Assembly: GCF_001653475.1 (NCBI RefSeq)
Contig: NZ_CP011487.1
Location: 248,001 to 312,000 of the forward strand
Source: Helicobacter pylori
GTDB taxonomy: Bacteria > Campylobacterota > Campylobacteria > Campylobacterales > Helicobacteraceae
Reading direction: 5' to 3'
DNA length: 64,000 bases
Shown here: piece after piece, positions 8,296-18,619 of the stretch
Numbering within the stretch: position 1 is the first letter of the stretch
Layout of the letters: the number at the start of each line of letters is the position of its first letter
Position numbers and translations under genes: made by a program
The notes under the pieces: generated by a model
What the model saw: the letters and a program-made list of their open reading frames with translations, nothing else
What the model was told of the DNA's origin: nothing
The model's database searches: none

Positions 8296-11200
8296 GACGC
8301 CACTTTTAACGGGGCGAAATTGAACGGAGGGGCATTCACTTTCAATAAAGGATTTAGTGCTACCAATAATACCGCCTTTAATAGCGGCAATTTTCATTTT
8401 AAAGGTGCAAGTTCCTTTAACGGTGCAATTTTTAGTGATGCTTCCTATACTTTTGACCGTCAAGCCATTTTCCAAAACGGCTCCTTTAATGGGGGGACTT
8501 TCACTTTTAATCACCAAAACAATCAAACTAAAAGCGCTCAGCACCCCCAAATTTTATTTGAAAACAGCTCTTTTAGTGGTGGCGCTACCACTCTTAAGGG
8601 CTTTGTAAATTTCCGGCAAGCCTTTAACAATTCAAACCACCAATTGATAATGCAAAACGCTTCCTTTAATAACGCTCATTTTAACAATACCGGAAAAATT
8701 ACCATTAATGAGAGCGCGAGCTTTAACAACACGATATTCAACACTTCTGTTAATACAAGCAACATGACCATTACCGGTAGCGTTACTTTAAGCGGTAAGA
8801 ATGACTTGAAAAATGGCTCAACCCTTGATCTTGGGAGTTCTCAAGTTACTCTCACTCAAGGGACGACTTTCAATCTCACAAGTTTAGGGGGTAAAAATAG
8901 CGTAACGATTTTAAATTCCAGCGGTGGGATCACTTATAATAATCTTTTAAACCATGCGCTCAATAGCTTGACAAACGCCTTAAAAACGAACGAAAGCTCT
9001 TCAAGGCCGCAAACTTTCGCTTTGTGGGATATGATCACTTATAATGGGGTTATTGGACAGCTTTTGAATGAAAACATTGCGGCATCTAAACCCACTGACT
9101 CTTCGCTCTCTAAACCCTCTACAAACTCTATGCAAGTCTATCAAGTGGGTTACAAAATAGGGGATACTATCTACAAACTGCAAGAAACTTTTAGCCATAA
9201 TTCCATCATTATTCAAGCTTTAGAGAGCGGGACTTACACGCCACCCCCCATCATTAGCGGCTCCAAATTTGACTTATCCGCTTCAAATTATATTAATTCT
9301 GACATGCCTTGGTATGATCATAAATATTACATCCCCAAATCTCAAAATTTTACAGAGAGCGGGACTTATTACTTGCCGAGCGTTCAAATATGGGGGAGCT
9401 ATACGAACTCGTTTAAACAAACCTTTAGCGCGAGTGGTAGTAATCTGGTGATTGGGTATAACTCAACATGGACTGATCATAATATCTCTTCTAACGAAAC
9501 GGTGTCTTTTGGGGACACTTCAGGGAGCGCTCTTAATGGGCATTGCGGGCCTTGGCCCTATTATCAATGCACAGGTACGACTAATGGAACTTATAGCGCT
9601 TATCATGTGTATATCACAGCGAATCTGCGTTCTGGCAATCGTATAGGCACGGGTGGGGCAGCTAATTTAATCTTTAATGGGGTAGATAGTGTCAATATCG
9701 CTAACGCTACCATCACGCAACATAACGCCGGGATTTATTCAAGCTCTATGACTTTTTCCACGCAAAGCATGGATCATTCGCAGAATTTGAATGCTCTAAA
9801 CGCTAACGGCACGCTTTTGGTGTATAGCACAACTTTCACTAACCAAGCCAAAGACGCAAAATTCATTTTCAATGCAGGGCAAGCCGCTTTTGAAAACACC
9901 AACTTTAATGGAGGGAGTTACCAATTCAAGGGCGATAGCTTGAATTTTTCAAATAACAACCAGTTTAATAGCGGTTCGTTTGAGATTAGCGCCAAAAACG
10001 CTTCGTTTAATGACGCTAACTTTAACAATAGCGCTTCTTTTAATTTCAATAATTCTAACGCAACCACTTCGTTTATGGGGGATTTCACTAACGCTAATTC
10101 CAATTTGCAAATCGCCGGGAACGCTGTTTTTGGGAACTCTGCTAATCGTAATGGCTCTCAAAATAACGCTAATTTTAACAATACCGGTTCTGTTAATATT
10201 TCAGGGAATGCAACTTTTGATAATGTGGTTTTTAATGGCCCTACGAACACGAGCGTGAAAGGGCAGGTTACTTTAAACAACATCACTTTAAAAAATCTCA
10301 ACGCCCCTTTGTCTTTTGGCGATGGGACGATTAGTTTTAACGCTTATTCTGTTATTAATATTAGTGAAGCTATCGCTAATGGCAACCCTATCACCCTTGT
10401 AAGCTCTTCTAAAGAAATTGAATACAACAACGCTTTTAGTAAAAATCTATGGCAGCTCATCAACTACCAAGGGCATGGGGCTAGCAGCGAAAAGCTCGTT
10501 TCTAGCGTGGGTAATGGCGTCTATGATGTGGTGTATTCTTTCAATAACCAAACCTACAATTTCCAAGAGATTTTTTCACAAAACAGCATTTCTATCCGGC
10601 GTTTGGGTGTTGGCATGGTGTTTGATTATGTGGATATGGAAAAATCGGATCATTTGTATTATCAAAACGCTCTCGGTTTTATGACCTACATGCCTAATAG
10701 CTATAACAATAATTTAGGGAATCCAAACAACACCATTTACTATTACGACAAGAGCGTTGATTTTTATGCGAGCGGGAAAACTTTATTCACTAAAGCGGAA
10801 TTTTCTCAAACATTTACCGGGCAAAACAGCGTGATCGTTTTTGGGGCTAAAAGCATATGGGCGAATGAAAGCGATGCACCACAATCTAATACCATCATCC
10901 GCTTTGGGGACAATAAGGGGGCAGGGAGTAATGATGCGAGCGGGCATTGCTGGAATTTGCAATGTATAGGCTTTATTACAGGGCATTATGAAGTACAAAA
11001 GATTTACATCACCGGCAGCATTGAAAGCGGGAATCGCATTTCTAGCGGTGGGGGAGCGAACCTTAATTTTAACGGGCTTGAAGGCATTCTTTTAACGAAC
11101 GCGACTTTGTATAACCGCGCCGCTGGCACGCAAAGCTCGTCTATGAATTTTGCTTCTAACAGCGCGAACATTCAGGCTCAAAACTCCTATTTTATAGACG

Positions 11201-13000
11201 ATACCGCGCAAAATGGCGGCAACCCTAATTTCAGTTTCAACGCTTTGAATCTGGATTTTTCTAACAGCTCTTTTAGGGGCTATGTGGGGAAAACGCAATC
11301 GGTTTTTAAATTCAATGCCGCCAATGCGATTAATTTCACTAATAACACGAATTTAAGCTCTGGTTTGTATCAAATGCAAGCTAAAAGCGTGTCGTTTGAT
11401 AACTCCAATTTAAGCGTTTCAATGGGGACAAGCAGTATTAAAGCCAATGCGATCAATCTTTCTCAAAACGCCTCTATCAATGCTAGCAACCATTCAACTT
11501 TAGAGCTTCAAGGCGATTTGAATTTGAACGACACCAGCTCGCTCAACCTCAACCAAAGCGCCATCAATGTTTCCCATAACGCCACGATCAACGATTATGC
11601 GAGTTTGGTTGCGAGCAATAACGCTCATATCAATTTTAACGGGACAACCCATTTCAATTCAGCGAATATTACTACGAGTTTGAATAATTCTTCTATCGTG
11701 TTTAAGGGAGCGATCTCTTTAGGAGGGCAGTTTAATTTAAGCAATCATTCTTCTTTAGATTTTCAAGGCTCTAGCGCGATTACCTCTAACACGGCGTTTA
11801 ATTTCTATGATAACGCTTTTTCTCAAAGCCCGATCACTTTCCATCAATCCCTTGACATTAAAGCACCCTTAAGTTTGGGAGGCAATCTTTTAAACCCTAA
11901 CAACAGCAGCGCGCTTAATTTGAAAAACAGCCAGCTTGTTTTTAGCGATCAAGGGAGTTTGAACATCGCTAACATTGATTTACTAAGCGATCTAAACGAT
12001 AATAAAAATCGTGTGTATAACATCATTCAAGCGGGTATGAATAAGAATTGGTATGAGCGTATCAACTTCTTTGGCATGCGCATCAATGATGGGATCTATG
12101 ATGCTATTAACCAAACTTATAGTTTCACTAACCCTCTCAATAACGCCCTAAAAATCACCGAGAGCTTTAAAGACAACCAACTAAGCGTTACGCTCTCTCA
12201 AATTCCGGGCGTTAAAAACACGCTTTATAACATTAGCTCTGAAGTCTTTAACTACCAAAAAGTTTATAACAACGCTAATGGCGTGTATTCTTATAGCGAT
12301 GACGCAGAAGGCGTGTTTTATCTCACGAGCAATGTGAAAGGCTATTACAACCCCAACCAATCCTATCAAGCCAACGGCAGCAATAACACCACGAAAAACA
12401 ATAACCTAACTTCTGAGTCTTCTATCGTCTCGCAAACCTATAACGCGCAAGGCAACCCTATTAGCGCGTTACATGTCTATAACAAGGGCTATCATTTCAA
12501 TAATATCAAAGCGTTAGGCCAAATGGCTCTCAAACTCTACCCTGAAATCAAAAAGATATTAGGGAATGATTTTTCGCTCTCAAGTTTGAGCGCTTTAAAC
12601 TCTAATGCGCTAAACCAGCTTACCAAGCTCATCATGCTTAACGACTGGAAAAACATTAATGAGTTTATTGATAACGCAAACAATTCGGTCGTGCAAAATT
12701 TCAATAACGGCGCTTTGATTGTAGGAGCGGCTAAAATAGGGCAAACGGACACCAATAGCGCGGTTGTTTTTGGGGGATTAGGCTATCAAAAGCCTTGCGA
12801 TCACACCGATATTGTATGCCAAAAATTTAGAGGCACTTATTTAGGGCAGCTTCTAGAGTCCAGCTCGGCTGATTTGGGCTATATTGACACGACTTTTAAC
12901 GCTAAAGAAATTTATCTTACCGGCACTTTAGGGAGTGGGAACGCATGGGGAACTGGGGGGAGCGCTAGTGTGACTTTTAACAGCCAAACTTCGCTCATTC
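7990..13000 (+). repeat. Four dispersed VacA2-type glycine-rich motifs in imaA
   Basis: Related segments occur near 7990 (GNRVGTGAG), 9633 (SGNRIGTGGAANLIFNG), 11028 (SGNRISSGGGANLNFNG) and 12936 (SGNAWGTGGSASVTFNS). Each is preceded by a short strand of the 'VYITANLR' or 'IYITGSIE' type and followed by a strand of inward hydrophobics. They mark the VacA-paralogue family and suggest internal duplication of the passenger. Confidence 0.75.
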
Positions 13001-16000
13001 TCAATCAGGCTAATATCGTAAGCTCGCAAACTGATGGGATTTTTAGCATGCTGGGTCAAGAGGGTATTAATAAGGTTTTCAATCAGGCCGGGCTCGCTAA
13101 TATTTTGGGTGAAGTAGCAGTGCAATCCATTAATAAAGCCGGGGGATTAGGGAATTTGATAGCGGATACGCTAGGGAGTGATAGCGTGATTGGAGGGTAT
13201 TTAACGCCTGAACAAAAAAACCAAACCCTAAGCCAGCTTTTGGGGCAGAATAACTTTGATAACCTCATGAATGATAGCGGTTTGAATACGGCGATTAAGG
13301 ATTTAATCAGACAAAAATTAGGCTTTTGGACCGGGCTAGTGGGGGGATTAGCCGGATTGGGAGGCATTGATTTGCAAAACCCTGAAAAGCTTATAGGGAG
13401 CATGTCAATCAATGATTTATTGAGTAAAAAAGAGTTGTTCAATCAGATTACCGGCTTTATTTCCGCTAACGATATAGGGCAAGTGATAAGCGTGATGTTA
13501 CAAGATATTGTCAAACCGAGTGAGGCTTTACAAAACGATGTAGCCGCTTTAGGTAAACAAATGATTGGCGAATTTTTAGGCCAAGACGCGCTCAATTCTT
13601 TAGAAAGCTTGCTGCAAAACCAGCAGATTAAAAGCGTTTTAGACAAAGTCCTAGCGGCTAAAGGTTTAGGGCCTGTTTATAAACAAGGTTTGGGGGATTT
13701 GATGCCTAATCTTGGTAAAAGAGGGCTTTTCGCTCCCTATGGCTTGAGTCAAGTGTGGCAAAAAGGGGATTTTAGTTTCAACGCGCAAGGCAATGTTTTT
13801 GTGCAAAATTCCACTTTCTCTAACGCCAATGGAGGCACGCTCTCTTTTAATGCAGGAAATTCGCTCATTTTTGCCGGAAACAATCGTATTTCGTTCATTA
13901 ACCACACTGGAACGCTCAATTTATTGTCCGATCAAGTTTCTAACATTGATATTACCGCACTTAACGCCAGCAACGGCCTTAAGATTAACGCCACTAATAA
14001 CAATGTTTCTGTGTCTCAAGGCAATCTGCTTATCAACGCTAGCTGTGTGGAACAAAACGATCCGACTACAGCTAGCGTTGCAAACCCTTGTGTGCTTATT
14101 GCCCAAAGCGTTAATGGCGCTTCTTCTAGTAATGCGTCAAATAATGCGCAAATCGCCTTGAACAATAACGATGAAAGCTTGATAATTACAGCGAATGATT
14201 TCAATTTTTCAGGCAATATTTACGCTAACGGGGTGGTTGATTTTTCAAAGATTAAAGGCTCTGCAAACATTAAAAACCTGTATCTTTACAATAACGCTCA
14301 ATTCCAAGCCAACAACCTCACTATTTCCAATCAAGCGGTGTTAGAAAAAAACGCTAGCTTTAGAGCGAATAATTTAAACATTCAAGGGGCGTTTAACAAC
14401 AACGCCACGCGCAAAATAGAGGTATTTCAAAATTTAACGATCGCTTCAAACGCTTCTTTAAGCACCGGAATTTATGGGTTAGAAGTAGGGGGGGCTTTGA
14501 ATAATTTTGGAGCGATCCATTTTAATTTAGAAAATATTCAAACGCCAACGCCGCTCATTCAAGCAAAAGGGATCATTCATCTCAACACCACCCAAACGCC
14601 TTTTATAAATACCAATAACAGCATGGCGGATAATACGACTCACACTTTATTAAAAAGCAGCCGTTACATTGATTACAATATCAACCCAAACAGCTTGCAA
14701 TCGTATCTGAAGCTCTATACTTTAATCAATATCAACGGGAACCACATGGAGGAAAAAAACGGCGTATTGACTTATTTGGGCCAACGGGTTTTGTTGCAAG
14801 ATAAGGGGTTATTATTAAGCGTAGCGTTGCCTTCTTCAAACAATGCCTCTCAAAACAACATTTTAAGCCTTTCTGTCCTTTATAACCAGATTAAAATATC
14901 TTACGGCAATAAAGTGATGGATTTTACTCCCCCTACTTTACAAGATTACATTGTGGGCATTCAAGGGCAAAGCGCATTGAATCAAATTGAAGCTGTTGGG
15001 GGGAATAACGCTATCAAGTGGTTTTCAACATTGATGATGGAGACTAAAGAAAACCCGCTTTTTGCACCGATTTATTTAGAAAACCACTCTTTGAATGAAA
15101 TCTTAGGCGTGGCTAAAGATCTTTTAAACACCGCAAGCTTGATTTCTAACCCTAATTTTAGGAATAACGCTACCAACCTTTTAGAATTGGCGAGTTACAC
15201 CCAACAAACCAGCCGTTTAACGAAACTTTCTGATTTTAGGACTAGAGAGGGAGAGTCTGATTTTTCTGAGCGCTTGTTAGAGCTTAAAAACAAGCGTTTT
15301 AGCGAACCTAACCCTGGAGAGGTTTTTGTCAAATATTCACAATATAACAAACACTCAAATAACCTTTGGGTTCAAGGGATTGGGGGAGCGAGCTTTATTG
15401 CTGGGGGCAATGGCACGCTTTATGGCTTGAATGCGGGCTATGATCGGTTGGTTAAAAATGTGATCCTTGGGGGTTATGTGGCTTATGGGTATAGCGGTTT
15501 TAACGGGAACATCATGCATTCTTTGGCTAATAATGTGGATGTGGGGATGTATGCGAGGGCTTTTTTAAAAAGAAACGAATTCACTTTGAGCGCGAATGAA
15601 ACTTATGGAGGCAATGCAAGTAATATTAATTCTTCTAACTCCTTGCTTTCTGTGTTGAGCCAAAGCTATAGTTACAACACATGGACAACGAGCGTGAATG
15701 GGAATTACGGCTATGATTTCATGTTCAAACAAAAAAGCGTGGTGTTAAAACCTCAAGTGGGCTTGAGCTATCATTTTATAGGCTTGAGTGGGATGAAAGG
15801 CAAAATGAATGGTGCTGCTTATGAGCAATTTGCCATGCATTCAAACCCCTCTAACGAATCGGTTTTAACGCTCAACATGGGGTTGGAGAGCCGTAAATAT
15901 TTTGGTAAAAATTCCTATTATTTTGTAACGGTGAGATTGGATAGGGATCTTTTGATCAAATCTAAAGGCACTAATACGGTGCGTTTTGTGGGCGAAAACA

Positions 16001-16173
16001 CTTTATTGTATCGCAAGGGGGAAATTTTCAACACTTTTGCGAGCGTGGTTACAGGGGGCGAAATGCATTTGTGGCGTTTGATGTATGTGAATGCGGGGGT
16101 GGGGCTTAAGATGGGGCTGCAATACCAGGACATTAATATAACCGGGAATGTGGGCATGCGAGTGGCGTTTTAG
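8320..16173 (+). CDS. imaA: VacA-like autotransporter ImaA, main passenger and beta-barrel (separated from its start by a nonsense codon)
   Basis: The continuation of imaA in the same frame as 7468-8295. The first possible start, TTG 8320, has no ribosome site, and the protein would lack a signal peptide, so this part is probably silent unless the TAG is suppressed or reverted. The passenger is an Asn/Ser/Phe-rich beta-solenoid of repeated units such as 'SFNNAxFNN' and 'NGGxFTF'. It contains three more VacA2-type motifs (near 9630, 11025 and 12930). The last 270 or so residues, from FVKYSQYNKHSNNLWVQG to the terminal GNVGMRVAF, form the type V autotransporter barrel, ending in Phe. The full coding length is 2,901 codons including the stop codon, close to intact HP0289. 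Confidence 0.88.
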   Translation: MNGGAFTFNKGFSATNNTAFNSGNFHFKGASSFNGAIFSDASYTFDRQAIFQNGSFNGGTFTFNHQNNQTKSAQHPQILFENSSFSGGATTLKGFVNFRQAFNNSNHQLIMQNASFNNAHFNNTGKITINESASFNNTIFNTSVNTSNMTITGSVTLSGKNDLKNGSTLDLGSSQVTLTQGTTFNLTSLGGKNSVTILNSSGGITYNNLLNHALNSLTNALKTNESSSRPQTFALWDMITYNGVIGQLLNENIAASKPTDSSLSKPSTNSMQVYQVGYKIGDTIYKLQETFSHNSIIIQALESGTYTPPPIISGSKFDLSASNYINSDMPWYDHKYYIPKSQNFTESGTYYLPSVQIWGSYTNSFKQTFSASGSNLVIGYNSTWTDHNISSNETVSFGDTSGSALNGHCGPWPYYQCTGTTNGTYSAYHVYITANLRSGNRIGTGGAANLIFNGVDSVNIANATITQHNAGIYSSSMTFSTQSMDHSQNLNALNANGTLLVYSTTFTNQAKDAKFIFNAGQAAFENTNFNGGSYQFKGDSLNFSNNNQFNSGSFEISAKNASFNDANFNNSASFNFNNSNATTSFMGDFTNANSNLQIAGNAVFGNSANRNGSQNNANFNNTGSVNISGNATFDNVVFNGPTNTSVKGQVTLNNITLKNLNAPLSFGDGTISFNAYSVINISEAIANGNPITLVSSSKEIEYNNAFSKNLWQLINYQGHGASSEKLVSSVGNGVYDVVYSFNNQTYNFQEIFSQNSISIRRLGVGMVFDYVDMEKSDHLYYQNALGFMTYMPNSYNNNLGNPNNTIYYYDKSVDFYASGKTLFTKAEFSQTFTGQNSVIVFGAKSIWANESDAPQSNTIIRFGDNKGAGSNDASGHCWNLQCIGFITGHYEVQKIYITGSIESGNRISSGGGANLNFNGLEGILLTNATLYNRAAGTQSSSMNFASNSANIQAQNSYFIDDTAQNGGNPNFSFNALNLDFSNSSFRGYVGKTQSVFKFNAANAINFTNNTNLSSGLYQMQAKSVSFDNSNLSVSMGTSSIKANAINLSQNASINASNHSTLELQGDLNLNDTSSLNLNQSAINVSHNATINDYASLVASNNAHINFNGTTHFNSANITTSLNNSSIVFKGAISLGGQFNLSNHSSLDFQGSSAITSNTAFNFYDNAFSQSPITFHQSLDIKAPLSLGGNLLNPNNSSALNLKNSQLVFSDQGSLNIANIDLLSDLNDNKNRVYNIIQAGMNKNWYERINFFGMRINDGIYDAINQTYSFTNPLNNALKITESFKDNQLSVTLSQIPGVKNTLYNISSEVFNYQKVYNNANGVYSYSDDAEGVFYLTSNVKGYYNPNQSYQANGSNNTTKNNNLTSESSIVSQTYNAQGNPISALHVYNKGYHFNNIKALGQMALKLYPEIKKILGNDFSLSSLSALNSNALNQLTKLIMLNDWKNINEFIDNANNSVVQNFNNGALIVGAAKIGQTDTNSAVVFGGLGYQKPCDHTDIVCQKFRGTYLGQLLESSSADLGYIDTTFNAKEIYLTGTLGSGNAWGTGGSASVTFNSQTSLILNQANIVSSQTDGIFSMLGQEGINKVFNQAGLANILGEVAVQSINKAGGLGNLIADTLGSDSVIGGYLTPEQKNQTLSQLLGQNNFDNLMNDSGLNTAIKDLIRQKLGFWTGLVGGLAGLGGIDLQNPEKLIGSMSINDLLSKKELFNQITGFISANDIGQVISVMLQDIVKPSEALQNDVAALGKQMIGEFLGQDALNSLESLLQNQQIKSVLDKVLAAKGLGPVYKQGLGDLMPNLGKRGLFAPYGLSQVWQKGDFSFNAQGNVFVQNSTFSNANGGTLSFNAGNSLIFAGNNRISFINHTGTLNLLSDQVSNIDITALNASNGLKINATNNNVSVSQGNLLINASCVEQNDPTTASVANPCVLIAQSVNGASSSNASNNAQIALNNNDESLIITANDFNFSGNIYANGVVDFSKIKGSANIKNLYLYNNAQFQANNLTISNQAVLEKNASFRANNLNIQGAFNNNATRKIEVFQNLTIASNASLSTGIYGLEVGGALNNFGAIHFNLENIQTPTPLIQAKGIIHLNTTQTPFINTNNSMADNTTHTLLKSSRYIDYNINPNSLQSYLKLYTLININGNHMEEKNGVLTYLGQRVLLQDKGLLLSVALPSSNNASQNNILSLSVLYNQIKISYGNKVMDFTPPTLQDYIVGIQGQSALNQIEAVGGNNAIKWFSTLMMETKENPLFAPIYLENHSLNEILGVAKDLLNTASLISNPNFRNNATNLLELASYTQQTSRLTKLSDFRTREGESDFSERLLELKNKRFSEPNPGEVFVKYSQYNKHSNNLWVQGIGGASFIAGGNGTLYGLNAGYDRLVKNVILGGYVAYGYSGFNGNIMHSLANNVDVGMYARAFLKRNEFTLSANETYGGNASNINSSNSLLSVLSQSYSYNTWTTSVNGNYGYDFMFKQKSVVLKPQVGLSYHFIGLSGMKGKMNGAAYEQFAMHSNPSNESVLTLNMGLESRKYFGKNSYYFVTVRLDRDLLIKSKGTNTVRFVGENTLLYRKGEIFNTFASVVTGGEMHLWRLMYVNAGVGLKMGLQYQDINITGNVGMRVAF

Positions 16174-16182
16174 CTTTTTTGC

Positions 16183-16188
16183 TATAAT
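16183..16188 (+). promoter_or_regulatory. -10 box of lysA promoter
   Basis: TATAAT preceded by TTTTTTGC, 33 bases before the lysA ATG and just after the imaA stop. It matches the H. pylori vegetative sigma80 -10 box; no clear -35 is needed in this species. Transcription would start near 16195. Confidence 0.65.
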
Positions 16189-16220
16189 GCTTCGTTCAAA
16201 TTTTATGGTTAGGTTTTTCT

Positions 16221-17438
16221 ATGTTTAATTATGAAGAGCTGTTTCAAACTCACAAAACCCCTTTTTACCTCTATGATTTTGACAAAATCAAACAGGCTTT
16301 TTTGAATTATAAAGAAGCGTTTAAGGGGCGTAAGTCTTTGATTTGTTACGCTTTAAAGGCGAATTCCAATTTGAGTATCCTCTCTTTATTAGCCAATTTA
16401 GAGAGCGGTGCAGATTGCGTTTCCATAGGCGAGATACATAGGGCTTTAAAAGCCGGGATCAAGCCTTATAGGATCGTGTTTAGCGGGGTAGGTAAGAGCG
16501 CGTTTGAAATAGAACAAGCCCTAAAACTCAACATTTTATTTTTGAATGTAGAAAGTTTTATGGAATTGCAAACGATTGAAAAAATCGCCCAATCTTTAGG
16601 GATAAAGGCTAGGATTTCCATTAGAATCAACCCTAACATTGACGCTAAAACGCACCCCTATATTTCTACCGGTTTGAAAGAAAATAAGTTTGGCGTGGGA
16701 GAAAAAGAAGCTTTAGAAATGTTTCTTTGGGCTAAAAAAAGCACGTTTTTAGAGCCTATTAGCGTGCATTTTCATATCGGTTCACAACTCTTAGATTTAG
16801 AGCCGATTATAGAAGCGAGCCAAAAGGTGGCTAAAATCGCTAAATCTTTGATAGCGCTAGGGATAGATTTGCGTTTTTTTGATGTGGGCGGAGGGATTGG
16901 CGTGAGCTATGAAAATGAAGAGACTATCAAGCTTTATGATTACGCGCAAGGGATTTTAAACGCGCTTCAAGGCTTGGATTTGACGATTATTTGTGAGCCG
17001 GGCCGTTCGATCGTGGCTGAGAGTGGGGAATTGATCACGAAGGTTTTGTATGAAAAAAAGGCCCAAAACAAGCGCTTTGTGGTTGTGGATGCGGGCATGA
17101 ATGATTTTTTACGCCCCAGTTTGTATCATGCTAAGCATGCCATAAGGGTTATAACGCCCTCTAAAGGGCGTAAGATCTCGCCTTGCGATGTGGTAGGGCC
17201 TGTGTGTGAGAGCAGCGATACTTTTTTAAAAGATGTCCATTTGCCAGAATTAGAGCCAGGCGATAAATTAGTCATAGAAAAGGTTGGGGCTTATGGCTCT
17301 AGCATGGCCAGTCAATACAATTCACGCCCCAAACTCTTAGAACTAGCCCTAGAAGATCATAAAATCAGAGTGATAAGAAAAAGAGAGGCTTTAGAAGATT
17401 TATGGCGGTTAGAAGAAGAAGGCTTAAAAGGGGTTTGA
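16221..17438 (+). CDS. lysA: Diaminopimelate decarboxylase
   Basis: Final step of lysine synthesis, meso-diaminopimelate to L-lysine with PLP. The 405 residues fit the family. Visible features are the PLP lysine in CYALKANSN (K46), HFHIGSQ, the glycine-rich phosphate loop DVGGGIGVSYE, CEPGRS and the C-terminal active-site region with CESSDTF and YGSSMASQYN. It has its own -10 box at 16183. The next gene starts 4 bases after the stop, so lysA heads a four-gene run with chorismate-related genes. It corresponds to HP0290. Confidence 0.96.
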   Translation: MFNYEELFQTHKTPFYLYDFDKIKQAFLNYKEAFKGRKSLICYALKANSNLSILSLLANLESGADCVSIGEIHRALKAGIKPYRIVFSGVGKSAFEIEQALKLNILFLNVESFMELQTIEKIAQSLGIKARISIRINPNIDAKTHPYISTGLKENKFGVGEKEALEMFLWAKKSTFLEPISVHFHIGSQLLDLEPIIEASQKVAKIAKSLIALGIDLRFFDVGGGIGVSYENEETIKLYDYAQGILNALQGLDLTIICEPGRSIVAESGELITKVLYEKKAQNKRFVVVDAGMNDFLRPSLYHAKHAIRVITPSKGRKISPCDVVGPVCESSDTFLKDVHLPELEPGDKLVIEKVGAYGSSMASQYNSRPKLLELALEDHKIRVIRKREALEDLWRLEEEGLKGV

Positions 17439-17442
17439 TGAG

Positions 17443-17733
17443 ATGCAAAAGAATTTGGATAGTCTTTTAGAAAATTTAAGGGCTGAAATTGATGTGTTGG
17501 ATAATGCATTGAGTGATCTTTTAGACAAACGCTTAGAAATCGCTTTAAAAATCGCTCTCATCAAACAAGAAAACCCCATTTATTGTCCCAAAAGAGAACA
17601 AGAAATTTTAAAACGACTCAGCCAAAGGGGTTTCAAGCATTTGAATGAAGAAATTCTTACGGGTTTTTATGTAGAGGTTTTTAAGATTTCTAGAAAATTT
17701 CAAGAAAACGCCCTAAAAGAGTTAAAAAAATAA
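17443..17733 (+). CDS. Chorismate mutase type II (AroQ-like) domain protein
   Basis: A stand-alone domain of 96 residues, all alpha. The pattern LRAEIDVLDNALSDLLDKRLEIALKIALIK near the N-terminus and the PKREQEILKRL segment are typical of the AroQ/PheA chorismate mutase fold, where Arg, Lys and Glu line the pocket. It would convert chorismate to prephenate for Phe/Tyr synthesis. It sits 4 bases after lysA and just before a DUF2156 gene and pabB, another chorismate user. It corresponds to HP0291. Enzymatic activity is inferred from the fold. Confidence 0.85.
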   Translation: MQKNLDSLLENLRAEIDVLDNALSDLLDKRLEIALKIALIKQENPIYCPKREQEILKRLSQRGFKHLNEEILTGFYVEVFKISRKFQENALKELKK

Positions 17734-17746
17734 AAGAGAGTTGTTT

Positions 17747-18619
17747 ATGTTTGAAAAAATTACCCTAGCGCATAAGGACTTGTTTTCAAGGTTTTTAAGC
17801 GCTCAAAAAATCGTTTTATCGGATGTGAGTTTTACCAATTGTTTCTTATGGCAGCACGCAAGGCTCATTCAAGTGGCTGTGATTAGGGATTGTTTGGTGA
17901 TTCAAACCACTTATGAAAATCAAAAACCCTTTTATTTCTATCCTATCGGTAAGAATACGCATGAATGCGTAAAAGAGCTTTTGAAGCAAGAAAAAAATTT
18001 AAGATTCCACTCTTTGACTTTAGAGCAAAAAGACGATTTGAAAGACAATTTTGTAGGGGTGTTTGATTTCACTTACAACAGAGATAGGAGCGATTATATT
18101 TATTCTATTGAAGAATTGATCGCACTCAAAGGGAAAAAATACCACAAGAAAAAAAACCACTTAAACCAGTTTTTAACTAATCATGCGAATTTTGTTTATG
18201 AAAAAATTTCTTCTCAAAACAGAAAGGAAGTTTTAGAAGCCTCTCAAGAGTGGTTTTTAGAAAGCCAGACAGATGATATAGGGCTAATCAATGAAAATAA
18301 GGGCATTCAAAGCGTTTTAGAAAATTATGAAAGCTTGGATGTGAAAGGGGGGCTTGTTAGGGTTAATGGCGAAATAGTCTCGTTTAGTTTTGGAGAAGTT
18401 TTAAACGAAGAAACTGCACTCATTCACATTGAAAAAGCCCGCATGGATATTGCAGGCGCGTATCAAATCATCAACCAGCAATTGCTTTTGAATGAATTTA
18501 GCCATCTGACTTACACTAACAGAGAAGAAGATCTAGGATTAGAGGGTTTGAGAAGGTCTAAAATGAGCTATAACCCGGTGTTTTTGATAGACAAATACGA
18601 AGCCGTTGCTAAAAATTAA
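17747..18619 (+). CDS. DUF2156-domain protein (phosphatidylglycerol lysyltransferase C-terminal-like)
   Basis: About 290 residues, without membrane segments. The 'SDVSFTNCFLW' start, the FYFYPIG strand, the GKKYHKKKNHLNQF helix and the final EEDLGLEGLRRSKMSYNP match DUF2156, a duplicated GNAT-like fold related to the aminoacyl-transferase domain of MprF. No flippase domain is attached, so the substrate is unknown. ATG 17747 is preferred to the in-frame TTG 17741 because the AAGAGAG ribosome site ends right at that TTG. It lies between the chorismate mutase-like gene and pabB, and its stop abuts the pabB ATG. It corresponds to HP0292. Confidence 0.8.
   Translation: MFEKITLAHKDLFSRFLSAQKIVLSDVSFTNCFLWQHARLIQVAVIRDCLVIQTTYENQKPFYFYPIGKNTHECVKELLKQEKNLRFHSLTLEQKDDLKDNFVGVFDFTYNRDRSDYIYSIEELIALKGKKYHKKKNHLNQFLTNHANFVYEKISSQNRKEVLEASQEWFLESQTDDIGLINENKGIQSVLENYESLDVKGGLVRVNGEIVSFSFGEVLNEETALIHIEKARMDIAGAYQIINQQLLLNEFSHLTYTNREEDLGLEGLRRSKMSYNPVFLIDKYEAVAKN

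Noticed and set aside
14487..14493. G7 run in imaA as the cause of the gene break
   Set aside because: The frame is continuous through it; the break is the TAG at 8293.
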